Positions 44,084 through 53,181 of a stretch of DNA of 64,000 nucleotides are shown piece after piece (position 1 is the first letter of the stretch; each line of letters starts with the position of its first letter). This DNA comes from Bacillus cereus group sp. RP43 (lineage in GTDB: Bacteria; Bacillota; Bacilli; Bacillales; Bacillaceae_G), in NCBI RefSeq assembly GCF_040459645.1, contig NZ_JARVHQ010000001.1, forward strand, positions 4,154,001 through 4,218,000, read 5' to 3'. Below the pieces are notes generated by a model. The model did not search any database. It worked only from the letters and a program-made list of their open reading frames with translations, and was not told where the DNA came from. The translations under genes were made by a program, and so were the position numbers.

Positions 44084-44716
44084 TCATTTATTTATTGAAT
44101 TCATTAAATGGAAGAAGTATTCAGGTTTATGAGTCTTATTTAGGTTATACCATGAATGTAATGCATCTGGTGTAAATACATCTATTTTTTTCAGTACCTC
44201 CATTGCAAATTCCAGAGGAGCTATTCCTGATGCAGTAACTAAATTCGCATCAGATACCGCAGATCCCAACTCATAGAACTTTTCTCCTTTATAGTTAGGA
44301 CATACCATTTTAGTATATTCTAAGTTATTACTTGTATGCTTTCTAGTATCCAAGTATCCCATATTCGCGAGGGCATCAGTTGCACCACAAATTGCAGCAA
44401 CAATAGTGCCAAGCTTTAAAGCTTGGCCAATTCTTTCCAAGATAGGTTGATGAATTTCTTCACTCCAAGTAGTCCCTCCTGGTAAAATTAAAAGATCTTT
44501 ACTCTCAAGAGTACATTCATCAAGGGAAATATCTGGTTTTATGCTCAGTCCTCCCATAGTAGTAATCATTTCTTTATTAACTCCTACTGTAATTACTTTT
44601 AAAGGTGCTAAATCTTTTTTGAAATATCTTCCTGAGTTTAGTTCAGCAATTAAATATCCATATTCCCAGTCCGACATTGTATTAAATACATATAGAAAAG
44701 CTTTTTTTGTTTGCAT
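44084..44716 (-). CDS. DJ-1/PfpI-family protein (glutamine amidotransferase-like)
   Basis: 210 residues. DJ-1 fold: LLILPGGTTW, the nucleophile elbow AAICGATDALANMG with Cys, and a late TASGIAPLEFAMEVL. Relatives such as YoaZ and YraA are stress-linked. GGAG lies 9 bases before the ATG at 44716. It is downstream of a WYL-type regulator on the same strand, 75 bases apart, and that regulator is broken here. Confidence 0.88.
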   Translation of the reverse strand: MQTKKAFLYVFNTMSDWEYGYLIAELNSGRYFKKDLAPLKVITVGVNKEMITTMGGLSIKPDISLDECTLESKDLLILPGGTTWSEEIHQPILERIGQALKLGTIVAAICGATDALANMGYLDTRKHTSNNLEYTKMVCPNYKGEKFYELGSAVSDANLVTASGIAPLEFAMEVLKKIDVFTPDALHSWYNLNKTHKPEYFFHLMNSINK

Positions 44717-44790
44717 CCAATAACACTCCAATCACAATTGATATAGCCATTATAATATAACTTCCCTGACAGTTAACGTCAGGGAAGTTA

Positions 44791-45753
44791 TCATACTTGA
44801 TGAAATTTTATTAATTCCGACAGAACTTCAATAAGTCTTTTCTTAAGACTTATTGGCTCAATAACTTTAATAGATTTATTGTACGGTAAAAGTAAATAAG
44901 GTACATATTTATGTATCATATCTTTTTCAAGAAGAAAAACTGCTTGATTTGAAGTCCGTTCTTGTAAATAATGTCCTAAAAACCAATGTTGGCAACTATC
45001 AGCCAATACACTTTTATCCCCATTAATAACCAAAGAAATAATACCTTCCTTATCTTCTATAGTTGGAAGAAGACTTTTTATAAAAAAGTCACGTGCTGAA
45101 AAATTTTCTGGCCGGTTAAACTTATTTTCGGTTAGCATTAGACTTTCAATTCGATCTACTCTAAAACTACGGATATCATTCCTAAGATGACAAAATCCAA
45201 TCACATACCACTTATTATTCCAATAGATAATTCTGTATGGATCGACCAATCTATAATTTAATTGCTTTTCGCCACTTTTATGGTAAAGAATTTTTACTGA
45301 GTACCCGTCAGCTACGGCCTGCTCCAACTCCTTCAAAAAAGGTTCTATAGAGAGTGAACTTAATCGACTTATTACTTCAAGACTAGTTAAATGTTGGTTT
45401 ATCTTTGTTTCCTGCTCTTGATTTGAGTATTTACTTAGTTTTGAAATGGCCCTATTTAGTGCTTCACCTCCATAATATCCGGCTTCTTCTGCAAAAACAG
45501 CAGCGTGAAATAGTGAAGTTTGCTCCTCAAAATCAAAAAAAAGAGGAGCCTCAATAAAATTGTTCAATAAAGTGTATCCACCGTTATGTCCTGGTTCTGA
45601 AATTATAGGTACGCCACTTGTTGAAATTGTATCAATATAACGATACACAGTCCTTATATTCATCTCTAACTTTTCTGAAATTTGTTTTGCAGTAATTTTT
45701 TCACCTGAACGAAGCATTCATAGAATTGCTAACATATTGTCAATTTTAGGCAT
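44791..45753 (-). pseudogene. WYL-domain transcriptional regulator with an in-frame stop
   Basis: HTH_11-type winged helix (ITAKQISEKLEMNIRTVYRY), then a WYL domain (about 150-225, VKILYHKSGEKQLNYRLVDP and WYVIGFCHLRNDIRSFRVDR) and a WCX C-terminus. The normal start, with AGAGGTGG before it, is ATG 45753 and reads MPKIDNMLAIL, then TGA at 45718-45720, then MLRSGEK in the same frame. Relatives have Trp there, so TGG became TGA. An ATG follows the TGA directly, so re-initiation could still give a nearly full protein of 308 residues. Confidence 0.75.
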
Positions 45754-45816
45754 ATAATTCCACCTCTATATGAAATTTATTTTCTATTATATATTTCCGA
45801 TTTTTGGTATACCTCA

Positions 45817-45993
45817 TCAACTGTTCCTTTCCGATAGCTTTCTATATAATGAGGCCCTAGACACATTTGTAATTTCACAAATTTGATTTACAGTCATATC
45901 TCCCTCTTTATAAAGCTTTACTGCATAATTCATTCCTGCATGGTTTTTATGATATTTCTTTAAACGGCCTTTAAACTTTCCTTCTTTCTTATT
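45817..45993 (-). pseudogene. C-terminal remnant of a serine resolvase
   Basis: Minus strand, open from KQYNKKEGKFKGRLKKYHKN through HAGMNYAVKLYKEGDMTVNQ to the helix-turn-helix NVSRASLYRKLSE and a stop. This is the DNA-binding end of a Tn3-type resolvase. The catalytic domain is missing. A Tn3-type end lies at 46118. Confidence 0.75.
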
Positions 45994-46010
45994 ATATTGT
46001 TTTGTCTAAT

Positions 46011-46110
46011 AAAAAAAGACACCCTAAGGTGCCTTCCTCTGACTTGAACCACTTTAATTTTAATAATATGTATTGGACTCCCATCCGAATATTATTTTAC
46101 TATGTTAAGT
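46011..46110 (-). repeat. Structured intergenic repeat, family 1, copy B
   Basis: Minus strand: CTTAACATAGTAAAATAATA, a GGA.GGGAGTCC hairpin with AATAATATT/ATATTATT arms, AAAATTAAAGTGGTTCAAGT, then the GGCACCTTAGGGTGTCTTTT terminator-like hairpin. Nearly identical to copy C at 48684. Confidence 0.75.
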
Positions 46111-46117
46111 AATATTT

Positions 46118-46154
46118 GGGTACCGCCAGCATTTTTGAAAAAAAACACGCTAAG
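46118..46154 (+). repeat. Tn3-family terminal inverted repeat (Tn4430-like)
   Basis: GGGTACCGCCAGCATTTTTG then AAAAACACGCTAAG. Nearly the same as the end at 32432. It begins just after family 1 repeat copy B and about 125 bases from the resolvase remnant. Confidence 0.7.
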
Positions 46155-46163
46155 TAAAAAATA

Positions 46164-46229
46164 CAATAAGCTGCCCATATAAAACACGATCAGATAGATC
46201 ATCTGTTTTATGGGGGTAGCAGCTTATCG
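46164..46229 (-). terminator. Long hairpin terminator of the EEP-family gene
   Basis: ATAAGCTGC and TAAAACA pair with TGTTTTAT and GCAGCTTAT, with TATTTTTTA on the minus strand. Confidence 0.7.
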
Positions 46230-46290
46230 TTATTCATATTTCTCTGACTATATCCTTTATTTATCAGAGTCTTTTAATATAGTCCTTTCT

Positions 46291-47340
46291 TTAGGAGGGA
46301 AGAATCAAGTTAGCCACAACTCCTGCATGGTCAGAAGGCCATAGTGCCGTTGGTGTACGATCCTCTTGCTCTTCTCCTACAACGTCCACTTTTTCAACTT
46401 TGAAATCGCCTCGAAAGAGAATTAAGTCTATTCTAACAAATAGTTGCGAGATCAAATTTAATACATCAGCATCTTGGCAACATGTTAATCCATTGCCTTT
46501 GCCTGCGATAGTCCATGTATCTTTAAATCCAGCATTTATCAAAAAGTTGTAAGATGAACCACTGCCGTCAGAATTTGAGTTGAAATCCCCTATGAATACT
46601 AAGGGAAGATCAGTCGCTCCCGGGCCAGTTAAAAGTTCGCGAGCTTGAGCGAGTTGTATTGGAAGTGTTTGGGGGATTTCAGGTGTAACGGGTTGTAAAT
46701 GAGTATTTACGAGTCTAAATTTCTTTCCGGATATTTCGACATCAACAGATATAAAACCAAACAGGAGTTTTTCAACATTACCGCCAACTGGAACGGGAAG
46801 AAAAGCTTCAAAAATCTTTGTTTGTATATTTGAGAACTTAAGTCCTGAATTTTTTCGCACCAAAATCGCATCTCGATCTACAAATCGAACGTTGAAGCCC
46901 GTGCTACTAGGTAACGTAACATCCGTAGTGTCTACTATTGCTAAAACTTCATAATGCAATCCTCTTTTTTCTAACTCCTTGAGAAGGATCGAAACAAAAT
47001 CATACTCTACTGCTACTTCAGAATTTTGAGGTAACAAAAGTTGCCATATTGCTGCTTCTTGAAGACCTATTATATCTGGTTTTTTTCTTGCAATTTGATC
47101 AGCAATAGCCCCTGCTCGTACCGGAAAATTTGTTGCTTGAAACAGTATAAAGACCTCAGTAACACGTTGTGGGAGTTGCTCTGGAGTGGTTCCTACTAAA
47201 GGCGATAAGATAGTTCCAAAATAGATGTTCCATGTCATGATCGTTAGTGGTCCTTGGGGTTCTGGAATCGGAGGGACAGCAGGTGGAAAAGCAGGAAAAA
47301 GTCTATGACAGCATCTTTGTTTTGAAAAATATGAGTTCAA
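46291..47340 (-). CDS. Endonuclease/exonuclease/phosphatase (EEP) family protein
   Basis: 349 residues. EEP fold motifs in order: MTWNIYFGT, KPDIIGLQEAAIWQ with metal Glu, VNTHLQPV, FIGDFNSNSD and the final SDHAGVVANL. A Pro-rich start, CCHRLFPAFPPAVPPIPEPQ, precedes the domain; no classic signal peptide is seen. The substrate may be nucleic acid, inositol phosphate or lipid. GGAG lies before the ATG. It stands alone, between transposon ends and repeats. Confidence 0.85.
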   Translation of the reverse strand: MNSYFSKQRCCHRLFPAFPPAVPPIPEPQGPLTIMTWNIYFGTILSPLVGTTPEQLPQRVTEVFILFQATNFPVRAGAIADQIARKKPDIIGLQEAAIWQLLLPQNSEVAVEYDFVSILLKELEKRGLHYEVLAIVDTTDVTLPSSTGFNVRFVDRDAILVRKNSGLKFSNIQTKIFEAFLPVPVGGNVEKLLFGFISVDVEISGKKFRLVNTHLQPVTPEIPQTLPIQLAQARELLTGPGATDLPLVFIGDFNSNSDGSGSSYNFLINAGFKDTWTIAGKGNGLTCCQDADVLNLISQLFVRIDLILFRGDFKVEKVDVVGEEQEDRTPTALWPSDHAGVVANLILPS

Positions 47341-47441
47341 AACAATTCATCTCCTTTTTTTCGAAATTTAATATAATTATTTATATTCGAATCTAGTACT
47401 TTGGCTTGTATGCTTGTTTACGCCTAATAAAATTCATGATG

Positions 47442-47585
47442 TATATCTTATACATGTAAGGTTAACATAACGTCTCATTATCGGTAGCAAGAAAAAAGTG
47501 GATTCTTACTCTCACAAGGAATCCGCTTTTTCTTTTTCTATAATTCTATTCATTTTGTATACATTCCTATCCTGGCGTGGTTTTT
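47442..47585 (+). repeat. Structured intergenic repeat, family 2, copy 2
   Basis: GTTAACATAACGTCTCATTA then TCGGTAGCAAG; a hairpin with GTGGATTC and GAATCCGC arms; then ATTCCTATCCTGGCGTGGTT. It lies about 100 bases upstream of the EEP-family gene start, pointing the other way. Confidence 0.7.
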
Positions 47586-47672
47586 TCCGAAATGTTGTCG
47601 ATATCCTTTTTGGAAATAAAGAAAAGACACCCTAAGGCGCCTCCCTTGATTTGCTAATCTAGTTTGATTGTA

Positions 47673-47759
47673 TTACTTATTAGAATTGTATATGTATGTT
47701 AATGCGACTATAATAGCAAAAATAATGAATACTGTAGCTTTGAAATAAAGTTTGATCAT
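47673..47759 (-). CDS. 28-residue membrane peptide
   Basis: MIKLYFKATVFIIFAIIVAL then TYIYNSNK: one membrane helix with a short basic start. GGAGGAAAG precedes the ATG by 9 or so bases. No family known to me. It could be a small membrane regulator or a type I toxin-like peptide; I see no antisense RNA. Confidence 0.5.
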   Translation of the reverse strand: MIKLYFKATVFIIFAIIVALTYIYNSNK

Positions 47760-47967
47760 TTTTGTGATCTTTCCTCCATTAAAGCGCCCGATTGCGGAAA
47801 ATGATTATGATTGCTGCTTATAGCTTGTTGAACTAACGCACCCGTTACTTTAAGTAAATTGATTCACAATTTTACTGGGAATTTACCTAAAAAAGCTGAA
47901 TTAACTTAATAAAAAAAGGACTCCCTTTTTGGGAATCCAATTCATTCAGTGTCACTTTGGTTAAAGT

Positions 47968-48177
47968 CTAATCTTCTCGGTTCGCAACACTGTCATTAGC
48001 CTCATCGGCACCTTCGCCGACTTTGTTACCCATCGCTCCTCCTGCAACAGCTCCTGCAACGGTACCAAGTGGACCAAGAACAGAACCCAAAGCAGCTCCA
48101 GCGACAGCACCGACACCAGTTCCTACCGCTTCGCCAGCATCATTATCGACACGGTTACGTTCGTTTTTATCAGCCAC
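47968..48177 (-). CDS. Glycine-zipper protein
   Basis: 69 residues. A charged start (MADKNERNRVDNDAGE) and a charged end enclose a glycine-zipper core (about 18-52, GTGVGAVAGAALGSVLGPLG and VAGAVAGGAMGN). Such segments insert into or pack in membranes. AAGGAG is upstream of the ATG. No signal peptide. Function unknown. Confidence 0.8.
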   Translation of the reverse strand: MADKNERNRVDNDAGEAVGTGVGAVAGAALGSVLGPLGTVAGAVAGGAMGNKVGEGADEANDSVANRED

Positions 48178-48244
48178 TCATCTCACTCCTTATTTAGAAT
48201 AGGCAAGTGCTTTCCAGCACACTACCTTACATATTTTCCCCTAT

Positions 48245-48279
48245 AAGGACAGATTTATGCGAAGTTTAAATCTGTCCTT
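48245..48279. repeat. 13-bp hairpin
   Basis: AAGGACAGATTTA pairs perfectly with TAAATCTGTCCTT. It lies upstream of the glycine-zipper gene and downstream of nothing on the + strand. Role unclear. The rest of 48180-48428 shows nothing recognisable. Confidence 0.5.
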
Positions 48280-48428
48280 AAAACTTTGCAATCCCCAAAA
48301 GTGTCTCTCCCTACTTGATCCACACAAGCTTTTTCTTGCAGCACAAATATATCTGGGTTCCCACCTAATTCTATTTTTCTACATCTATTTATAAAGTTTA
48401 ATTAATTTAATGTGAATTTTATAAAGAA

Positions 48429-48455
48429 AAAACACCCATATAAGAGTGTCTTTTC
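48429..48455 (-). terminator. Terminator of the yjcZ gene
   Basis: Minus strand: AAGACACTC, loop, GGGTGTTTTTT. Confidence 0.7.
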
Positions 48456-48465
48456 CAATAGTTTT

Positions 48466-48570
48466 TTAGCAGAAGCAAGAAGCTCCAACGATGATTAATA
48501 AAATAAATAATACAACTAATAAAGCAAATCCTCCAGCAAAGCCGCCGCCACAACTACCACCAAATCCCAT
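48466..48570 (-). CDS. yjcZ: YjcZ-family tiny membrane sporulation protein (intact)
   Basis: 34 residues: [20 protein letters not shown] then [20 protein letters not shown] precedes the ATG. A CATAAGGTA box (complement of 48636-48644) upstream fits sigma-K. Family 1 repeat copy C (48684) stands before the promoter. This copy shows what the broken one at 22550 has lost. Confidence 0.85.
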   Translation of the reverse strand: MGFGGSCGGGFAGGFALLVVLFILLIIVGASCFC

Positions 48571-48683
48571 TTAAATCTCTCCTTTGAGTAGGAGGGGAAA
48601 ATTAAGGTCACTCATGTATTTTAACGGGTTCACTTTACCTTATGCTTTTATGCATTAATTGAGCAGGTCCTTTTGGAAATAAA

Positions 48684-48780
48684 GAAAAGACACCCTAAGG
48701 TGCCTTCTTCCGACTTGAACCACTTTAATTTTAATAATATGTATTGGACTCCCATCCGAATATTATTTTACTATGTTAAG
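48684..48780 (-). repeat. Structured intergenic repeat, family 1, copy C
   Basis: Nearly the same as copy B. Its 3' terminator-like hairpin is followed by the AAAGGACCTGCTCAATTAAT box and the promoter of the yjcZ gene. Confidence 0.75.
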
Positions 48781-48826
48781 TTATTTTGTTCATTGAGGAA
48801 TATGGTTCAAATCTGGGGTAGTACCA

Positions 48827-48945
48827 CATCGCTATCTAGCTAAGGTTTTATGCTGCCCCCAAAACAATAATTTTTTACATTTTTACTCTGAGGATGCCAA
48901 TTTTCTCGTTTGGGGATATTTACTTTTCTTAGCTTGATGGTCACG
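48827..48945. mobile_element. Mini IS231-like element without genes
   Basis: 119 bp with an IS231-type end at each side: CATCGCTATCTAGCTAAGG on the left, and CCATCAAGCTAAGAAAAG on the minus strand at the right. Both are followed by a CCCC-rich block. The left flank GGGTAGTACCA is not repeated at the right. Confidence 0.55.
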
Positions 48946-49025
48946 GGGGACTCCTATTAAAGAAAATTCCCATTCTAAAATTGAAGATACTTGTAAATTT
49001 AGTACGAATCTAAGTTGAACTCCTT

Positions 49026-50129
49026 TTACTTAATTGTCCCCATCGCACCAATTTCTACATTTACCTTGACGTTTACATCGCCCTTTGCTAATGCATTATT
49101 CCATTTGTATTGGACTTTTTTCCATTCTGGATATGTATAAGTTCTTGCGTATCCCCCAAGCCCAATAGGATCGATATTCGCATCTTGTATTTTCTTTATT
49201 ACTTGCTTGAAATCTTCTTCTAATTTCGTTTCAATTGCCTTCTGTAATTTCGCTGCATCCTTTCTTATATTGAACGTAAAAAGCCGTTCTGTTATGCCAA
49301 CTCTCATCTTTATATCTGTATCAAATATAAATTTATTGTCATACCTTGCCTTTGTTTTCACTTTAATACTATAGACGGAAAAGCTCATCCAATCTTTTTC
49401 CTTACTATCAGACTTTAATTTAATTGGAATTGTAAATGAAAACTCACCGGTAGTTTTTTGTTGCAAAATACGTAATAGTTTATTTTCATCGGGATTGAGC
49501 GTTAATTTATACTTCCCTTTTTCATCCAATAAAGCTGTACCTGTTACAATTATTTTATTTGTTTTTTTTATCTCAGTAATATTTGCTGTTTTCCCTTTGT
49601 CCGCCATTTGTTCATGTAGTTCTTGAAGATTTGTTTTTACTGTGATATTTCTTAAAGCTGCCGTCTCAATTAGCTTTGTTAAATATAAAGGAAGCCGTGG
49701 CTTATCTTTTTGTTTATGAAAAAAAATGTTCGAAACAGGTCCATCTACAGCAATAACTTTTGTTGTAACTGTATTTTTAGGATCTCGATAAAATGGATCA
49801 AGATTCTTTACCCAGTTTTTCTTTTTCAGTAACCGTTTTCCAACTAAAATAACTTGCATTTTGCTACCCGAGGTAAGTGCGAAAACAGTAGCATCAAATT
49901 TGTCTCTAGAATTTCGAATCGTTGTAGCTTTTACACCGACAATTTCTTCTTTGATCTTTGCTTCTTTATTAAAAATCGGGCTTGACTTGTAAACCAACAA
50001 ATTATTATTACGATCTAAGTCGATGCCAATAGCAAGGGAAAGGGAAACATCTTCAATATTGGTTTGGTCATAGCATCCAGTCATCATAAATACCGATATC
50101 AAAATACAACATAATGCTTTTCTTTTCAA
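49026..50129 (-). CDS. Germinant receptor C-subunit lipoprotein (GerAC-type)
   Basis: 367 residues. Signal peptide and lipobox MMTGC (Cys19), then the Ger(x)C layout: DVSLSLAIGIDLD, a middle KIIVTGTALLDEKGK and the C-terminal domain with QKAIETKLEEDFKQVIKKIQ. It is the outer lipoprotein part of a GerA-type nutrient receptor in the inner spore membrane. It overlaps the B gene by 4 bases. The order A-B-C rules out the A-C-B gerK layout; which receptor it is cannot be told. Confidence 0.93.
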   Translation of the reverse strand: MKRKALCCILISVFMMTGCYDQTNIEDVSLSLAIGIDLDRNNNLLVYKSSPIFNKEAKIKEEIVGVKATTIRNSRDKFDATVFALTSGSKMQVILVGKRLLKKKNWVKNLDPFYRDPKNTVTTKVIAVDGPVSNIFFHKQKDKPRLPLYLTKLIETAALRNITVKTNLQELHEQMADKGKTANITEIKKTNKIIVTGTALLDEKGKYKLTLNPDENKLLRILQQKTTGEFSFTIPIKLKSDSKEKDWMSFSVYSIKVKTKARYDNKFIFDTDIKMRVGITERLFTFNIRKDAAKLQKAIETKLEEDFKQVIKKIQDANIDPIGLGGYARTYTYPEWKKVQYKWNNALAKGDVNVKVNVEIGAMGTIK

Positions 50130-51229
50130 TGCGTTCTCCCCCGATGCAGCTTCTCATATAACCAGCCATACATCAATAAAATGATAGGCAACATATAGGA
50201 TAATACTACCCCCGCATTCGAAAATACTTGTTGCCAAATTTCAGCTTCATTCCAACTTGGACGAGTCCAAAATATGAAACCGATAATAAGCAATAAGAGA
50301 ACAACTACATGAGAACTGTGATCTTGTTTCCCAAGTAATTGACTCGAACAAAATACTGAGCAGTATAGGGCAGGAATCCAAGATGTGGAAACAATTGTTA
50401 AGTATACAGCCAATAAAATCATGTCAAAGCGTTCTAAAAAACGAAATTCAATTACTTTAAGTAAATTTAGTACTGGTTGATTAAATTGAGTAATACTATC
50501 TGGACTAAAATAAGCGAAGCAAACAATAGTAGCAAATAAATAGAATAACATCGTTAAAGTGTTTGCAATAACCATTCCATGAACTGCATACTGCTTTTTT
50601 TGTAAAAATGGATATAAAAAGAAAGCAATATCAAACCCTAAATATGCAAAAATAGTGGTCGGTACAGCCGTGAATACAGATTTCCACCCTTCTTTTAAAA
50701 CCGGAAAGAAGGGCATCCAACTTCCGCTCTCTTTTAGAGGTATTAAAAAGAATAATGGTATCCAAATCATCATATAAAAATTAAGTTCGGAATACCGTCC
50801 TATAATACGAGGGCCTTTACGTGCAACAAGTAAGGTAGGAATCGTAAACAAAAAGATAACAAGATAATCTGGTGTTTTCGGAAGAAGCCATCCCTTAAGA
50901 TAAAGCATAGCGTTCACTAAAACGATGCAAGAATAAAAAGCGAAGTACATCATATAAGCAACAACTAATGCTTTCCCTACTATATTTCCAAAGAATCGTA
51001 TAAGAATTTCATAAATTGTGTCATCGGGGTATTTTGCAGCTGTTTTTACTATAAAAACACCTGATATTGTAGAGACTAGCCAACCAATCAATATAGCTAT
51101 CCAACCATCTGTTCCAGCTTTTTCTGCAAGAACACGCGGAAGAGATAGAACACCAGTGGCGACCTGCATTCCATTAATTAAAAAGATATACTGCATAAGA
51201 GTGATGTCATTATAGGCATATTTTTTCAT
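50126..51229 (-). CDS. Germinant receptor B subunit (GerAB-type permease)
   Basis: About 367 residues with 10 membrane segments, of the spore-germination branch of the APC superfamily. MKKYAYNDITLMQYIFLING opens the protein, and WIAILIGWLVSTISG and GGWKS-like turns follow. B subunits bind the germinant (amino acid or similar). AAAGGTG precedes ATG 51229, 4 bases after the A-subunit stop; a longer frame to 51280 would overlap gene A. Confidence 0.93.
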   Translation of the reverse strand: MKKYAYNDITLMQYIFLINGMQVATGVLSLPRVLAEKAGTDGWIAILIGWLVSTISGVFIVKTAAKYPDDTIYEILIRFFGNIVGKALVVAYMMYFAFYSCIVLVNAMLYLKGWLLPKTPDYLVIFLFTIPTLLVARKGPRIIGRYSELNFYMMIWIPLFFLIPLKESGSWMPFFPVLKEGWKSVFTAVPTTIFAYLGFDIAFFLYPFLQKKQYAVHGMVIANTLTMLFYLFATIVCFAYFSPDSITQFNQPVLNLLKVIEFRFLERFDMILLAVYLTIVSTSWIPALYCSVFCSSQLLGKQDHSSHVVVLLLLIIGFIFWTRPSWNEAEIWQQVFSNAGVVLSYMLPIILLMYGWLYEKLHRGRTH

Positions 51230-51233
51230 AGTT

Positions 51234-52781
51234 TCACCTTTTATTATGACTCTTTCCTTGTCGAATAGATTGAATCGCACCTGTACCGTTCGATCGCTTT
51301 CTTATCGCCCATAAAGGAAAGCGCACAAAAGTATCTTTCATATCCCCAAAACGAAACGGTGCTAACGGTGTTCCATAAGGGGTTCCTAGCGATTCAAGAG
51401 TGATAAGATGCCCAAGTAATGTCATCCATCCGATTACCAATCCTACAATTCCAAATAATGCAGCTAAGATCATCATTGGAAATCGTAAAAGTCTAACTGC
51501 GGATCCCATATCATAGTTAGGGATAATAAAAGATGATATGGCTGTAACGGCAACGACAATAATCATAATGTTACTTACAATTCCCGCCTGAACAGCTGCT
51601 TGTCCAATAATAATACCTCCTACAATTCCAACTGTCTGACCAATCGGGGTAGGCAAGCGTAAGGCCCCTTCTCTCATCGTTTCCAAAGTTATTTCCATAA
51701 GTAACGCTTCCATTACTGGCACAAAAGGTACGCGTGTCCTTGACTCTGCAATAGATAAATAAAGTTCTACAGGAATCACTTCAAAATTAAAAGAAATAAA
51801 CGCAACATAACTCGCAGGCAAAAATAAAGCAACCATAAAAGCGATAAAACGAAGTATGCGAATAAACGAAGCAACTAGCCATCTTGTACCGTAATCATCC
51901 ACCCCTTGAAAAAAGGAGATAAAATTTGTTGGAGCAATTAAAACACTTGGCGAATGATCCACTACGGTCACAAATCTTCCCTGTAGAATATGCGATACGG
52001 CTAAATCAGGCCTTTCTGTTAACATAAATTGTGGAAATGGTGAATACGGGCTATCTTCAATGAATTCAATAAGTTCACCAGTACTAGTAACAGCATCAAC
52101 CGTTATGCTTTGAATCCGTGTTTCTAATTCCTTCAGCACATCCTCAGAAGCTACATCTTTCAAATATAAAATAGAAATCTGTGTTTTGCTTCGCATACCA
52201 ATCGTTATTTCTTTTATCACTAATTCACGATGAGGAATATACCTTCGAATCATTGCAATATTTTGAGCTCCAGTTTCTACAAACCCTTGATGCCCACCTT
52301 TTAGAGATATTTCGTTATGAGCATCTTCAATACTTCTTTGCGGCCATCCTTTCGTATCCAATTGATGAGCAGTTGTTTGATCCTGAACTAATAAAACGCT
52401 ATCTCCTCCCAAAATAGCATTTTCAATCTGACTCCACGTATTAATATTTTTAATTTGTCCCAATGTAATTGGAAGTTCTGTATTGGTATCAAAATCACTA
52501 TTCATCAAAGGACGTAGAACATGATTTTGAATCAATTCTTTATCTGTTAATCCAGACAAATATACTAAAGCGGCTTCTAATCCAGAGTCTGTTGTTTGAA
52601 ACCGCCGAATCACTAGATCAGGTGATTGACGAAACACATTCTGAAGCTCAGCTATATTTTTCGATAAACTAGCTTCTAAGAGAGATTCCTCAATATTTTT
52701 TTGGGGAACAGGAGTATCGTTTCGTATGGAACATGATTTAGGATTTTCTCTATATTTTAACCATTTCAGAAATTTTCCCAT
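51234..52781 (-). CDS. Germinant receptor A subunit (GerAA-type)
   Basis: 515 residues. A large soluble N-terminal region (1-275) has VLLVQDQTTAHQLDTKGWPQ then RSIEDAHNE, the signature RRYIPHRELVIKEITIGMRS and DSPYSPFPQFMLTERPDL. Five or so membrane segments follow (about 300-460, VPVMEALLMEITLETMREGA then LRLPTPIGQ). First gene of the A-B-C operon. A subunits form the ligand-gated channel of the receptor. Confidence 0.95.
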   Translation of the reverse strand: MGKFLKWLKYRENPKSCSIRNDTPVPQKNIEESLLEASLSKNIAELQNVFRQSPDLVIRRFQTTDSGLEAALVYLSGLTDKELIQNHVLRPLMNSDFDTNTELPITLGQIKNINTWSQIENAILGGDSVLLVQDQTTAHQLDTKGWPQRSIEDAHNEISLKGGHQGFVETGAQNIAMIRRYIPHRELVIKEITIGMRSKTQISILYLKDVASEDVLKELETRIQSITVDAVTSTGELIEFIEDSPYSPFPQFMLTERPDLAVSHILQGRFVTVVDHSPSVLIAPTNFISFFQGVDDYGTRWLVASFIRILRFIAFMVALFLPASYVAFISFNFEVIPVELYLSIAESRTRVPFVPVMEALLMEITLETMREGALRLPTPIGQTVGIVGGIIIGQAAVQAGIVSNIMIIVVAVTAISSFIIPNYDMGSAVRLLRFPMMILAALFGIVGLVIGWMTLLGHLITLESLGTPYGTPLAPFRFGDMKDTFVRFPLWAIRKRSNGTGAIQSIRQGKSHNKR

Positions 52782-52818
52782 GACTTCCTCACCTTCTATG
52801 CACCTTCTATAGTATGTT

Positions 52819-52847
52819 TAGTATGCATATATGAAGAAAAAATATCC
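52819..52847 (-). promoter_or_regulatory. Sigma-G-like promoter of the ger operon
   Basis: Minus strand: GGATA, 17 bases, CATACTA. This fits the forespore sigma-G form, and ger receptor operons are known sigma-G targets. The -10 lies 38 bases upstream of the A-gene start. Confidence 0.5.
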
Positions 52848-52978
52848 TAATAATTAGAGAGGTAACGCCAGACTTATTACTATAAAGTTTTGGTGCATAT
52901 TTCTTAAAAATCACGTTGCTATTCTCATTAACATAAGAAAATAGTAACTTGCTTTTAACTCCAAGAATAGTCCAAATC

Positions 52979-52996
52979 CTTAAGTTGATGGATGTG
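52979..52996 (-). repeat. IS231-like end abutting the larger transposon
   Basis: CTTAAGTTGATGGATGTG, on the minus strand CACATCCATCAACTTAAG. It ends exactly where the target duplication TGGTTCTACCC starts. A leftover of an older IS231-type insertion. Confidence 0.5.
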
Positions 52997-53181
52997 TGGT
53001 TCTACCCCATCACCATCAAGCTAAGGTTCTTAATTACCCCCAGAATGAAAATTTTATATCTATACAAATTGTATTACTATGCAACTTGAAGACAAGTTTT
53101 ATTATCATTATGACAAGTTAACTTGTCATAATGATAATAAAACTGTACAATAAAAATATAATTAATAAGGGGTGGTTACTA

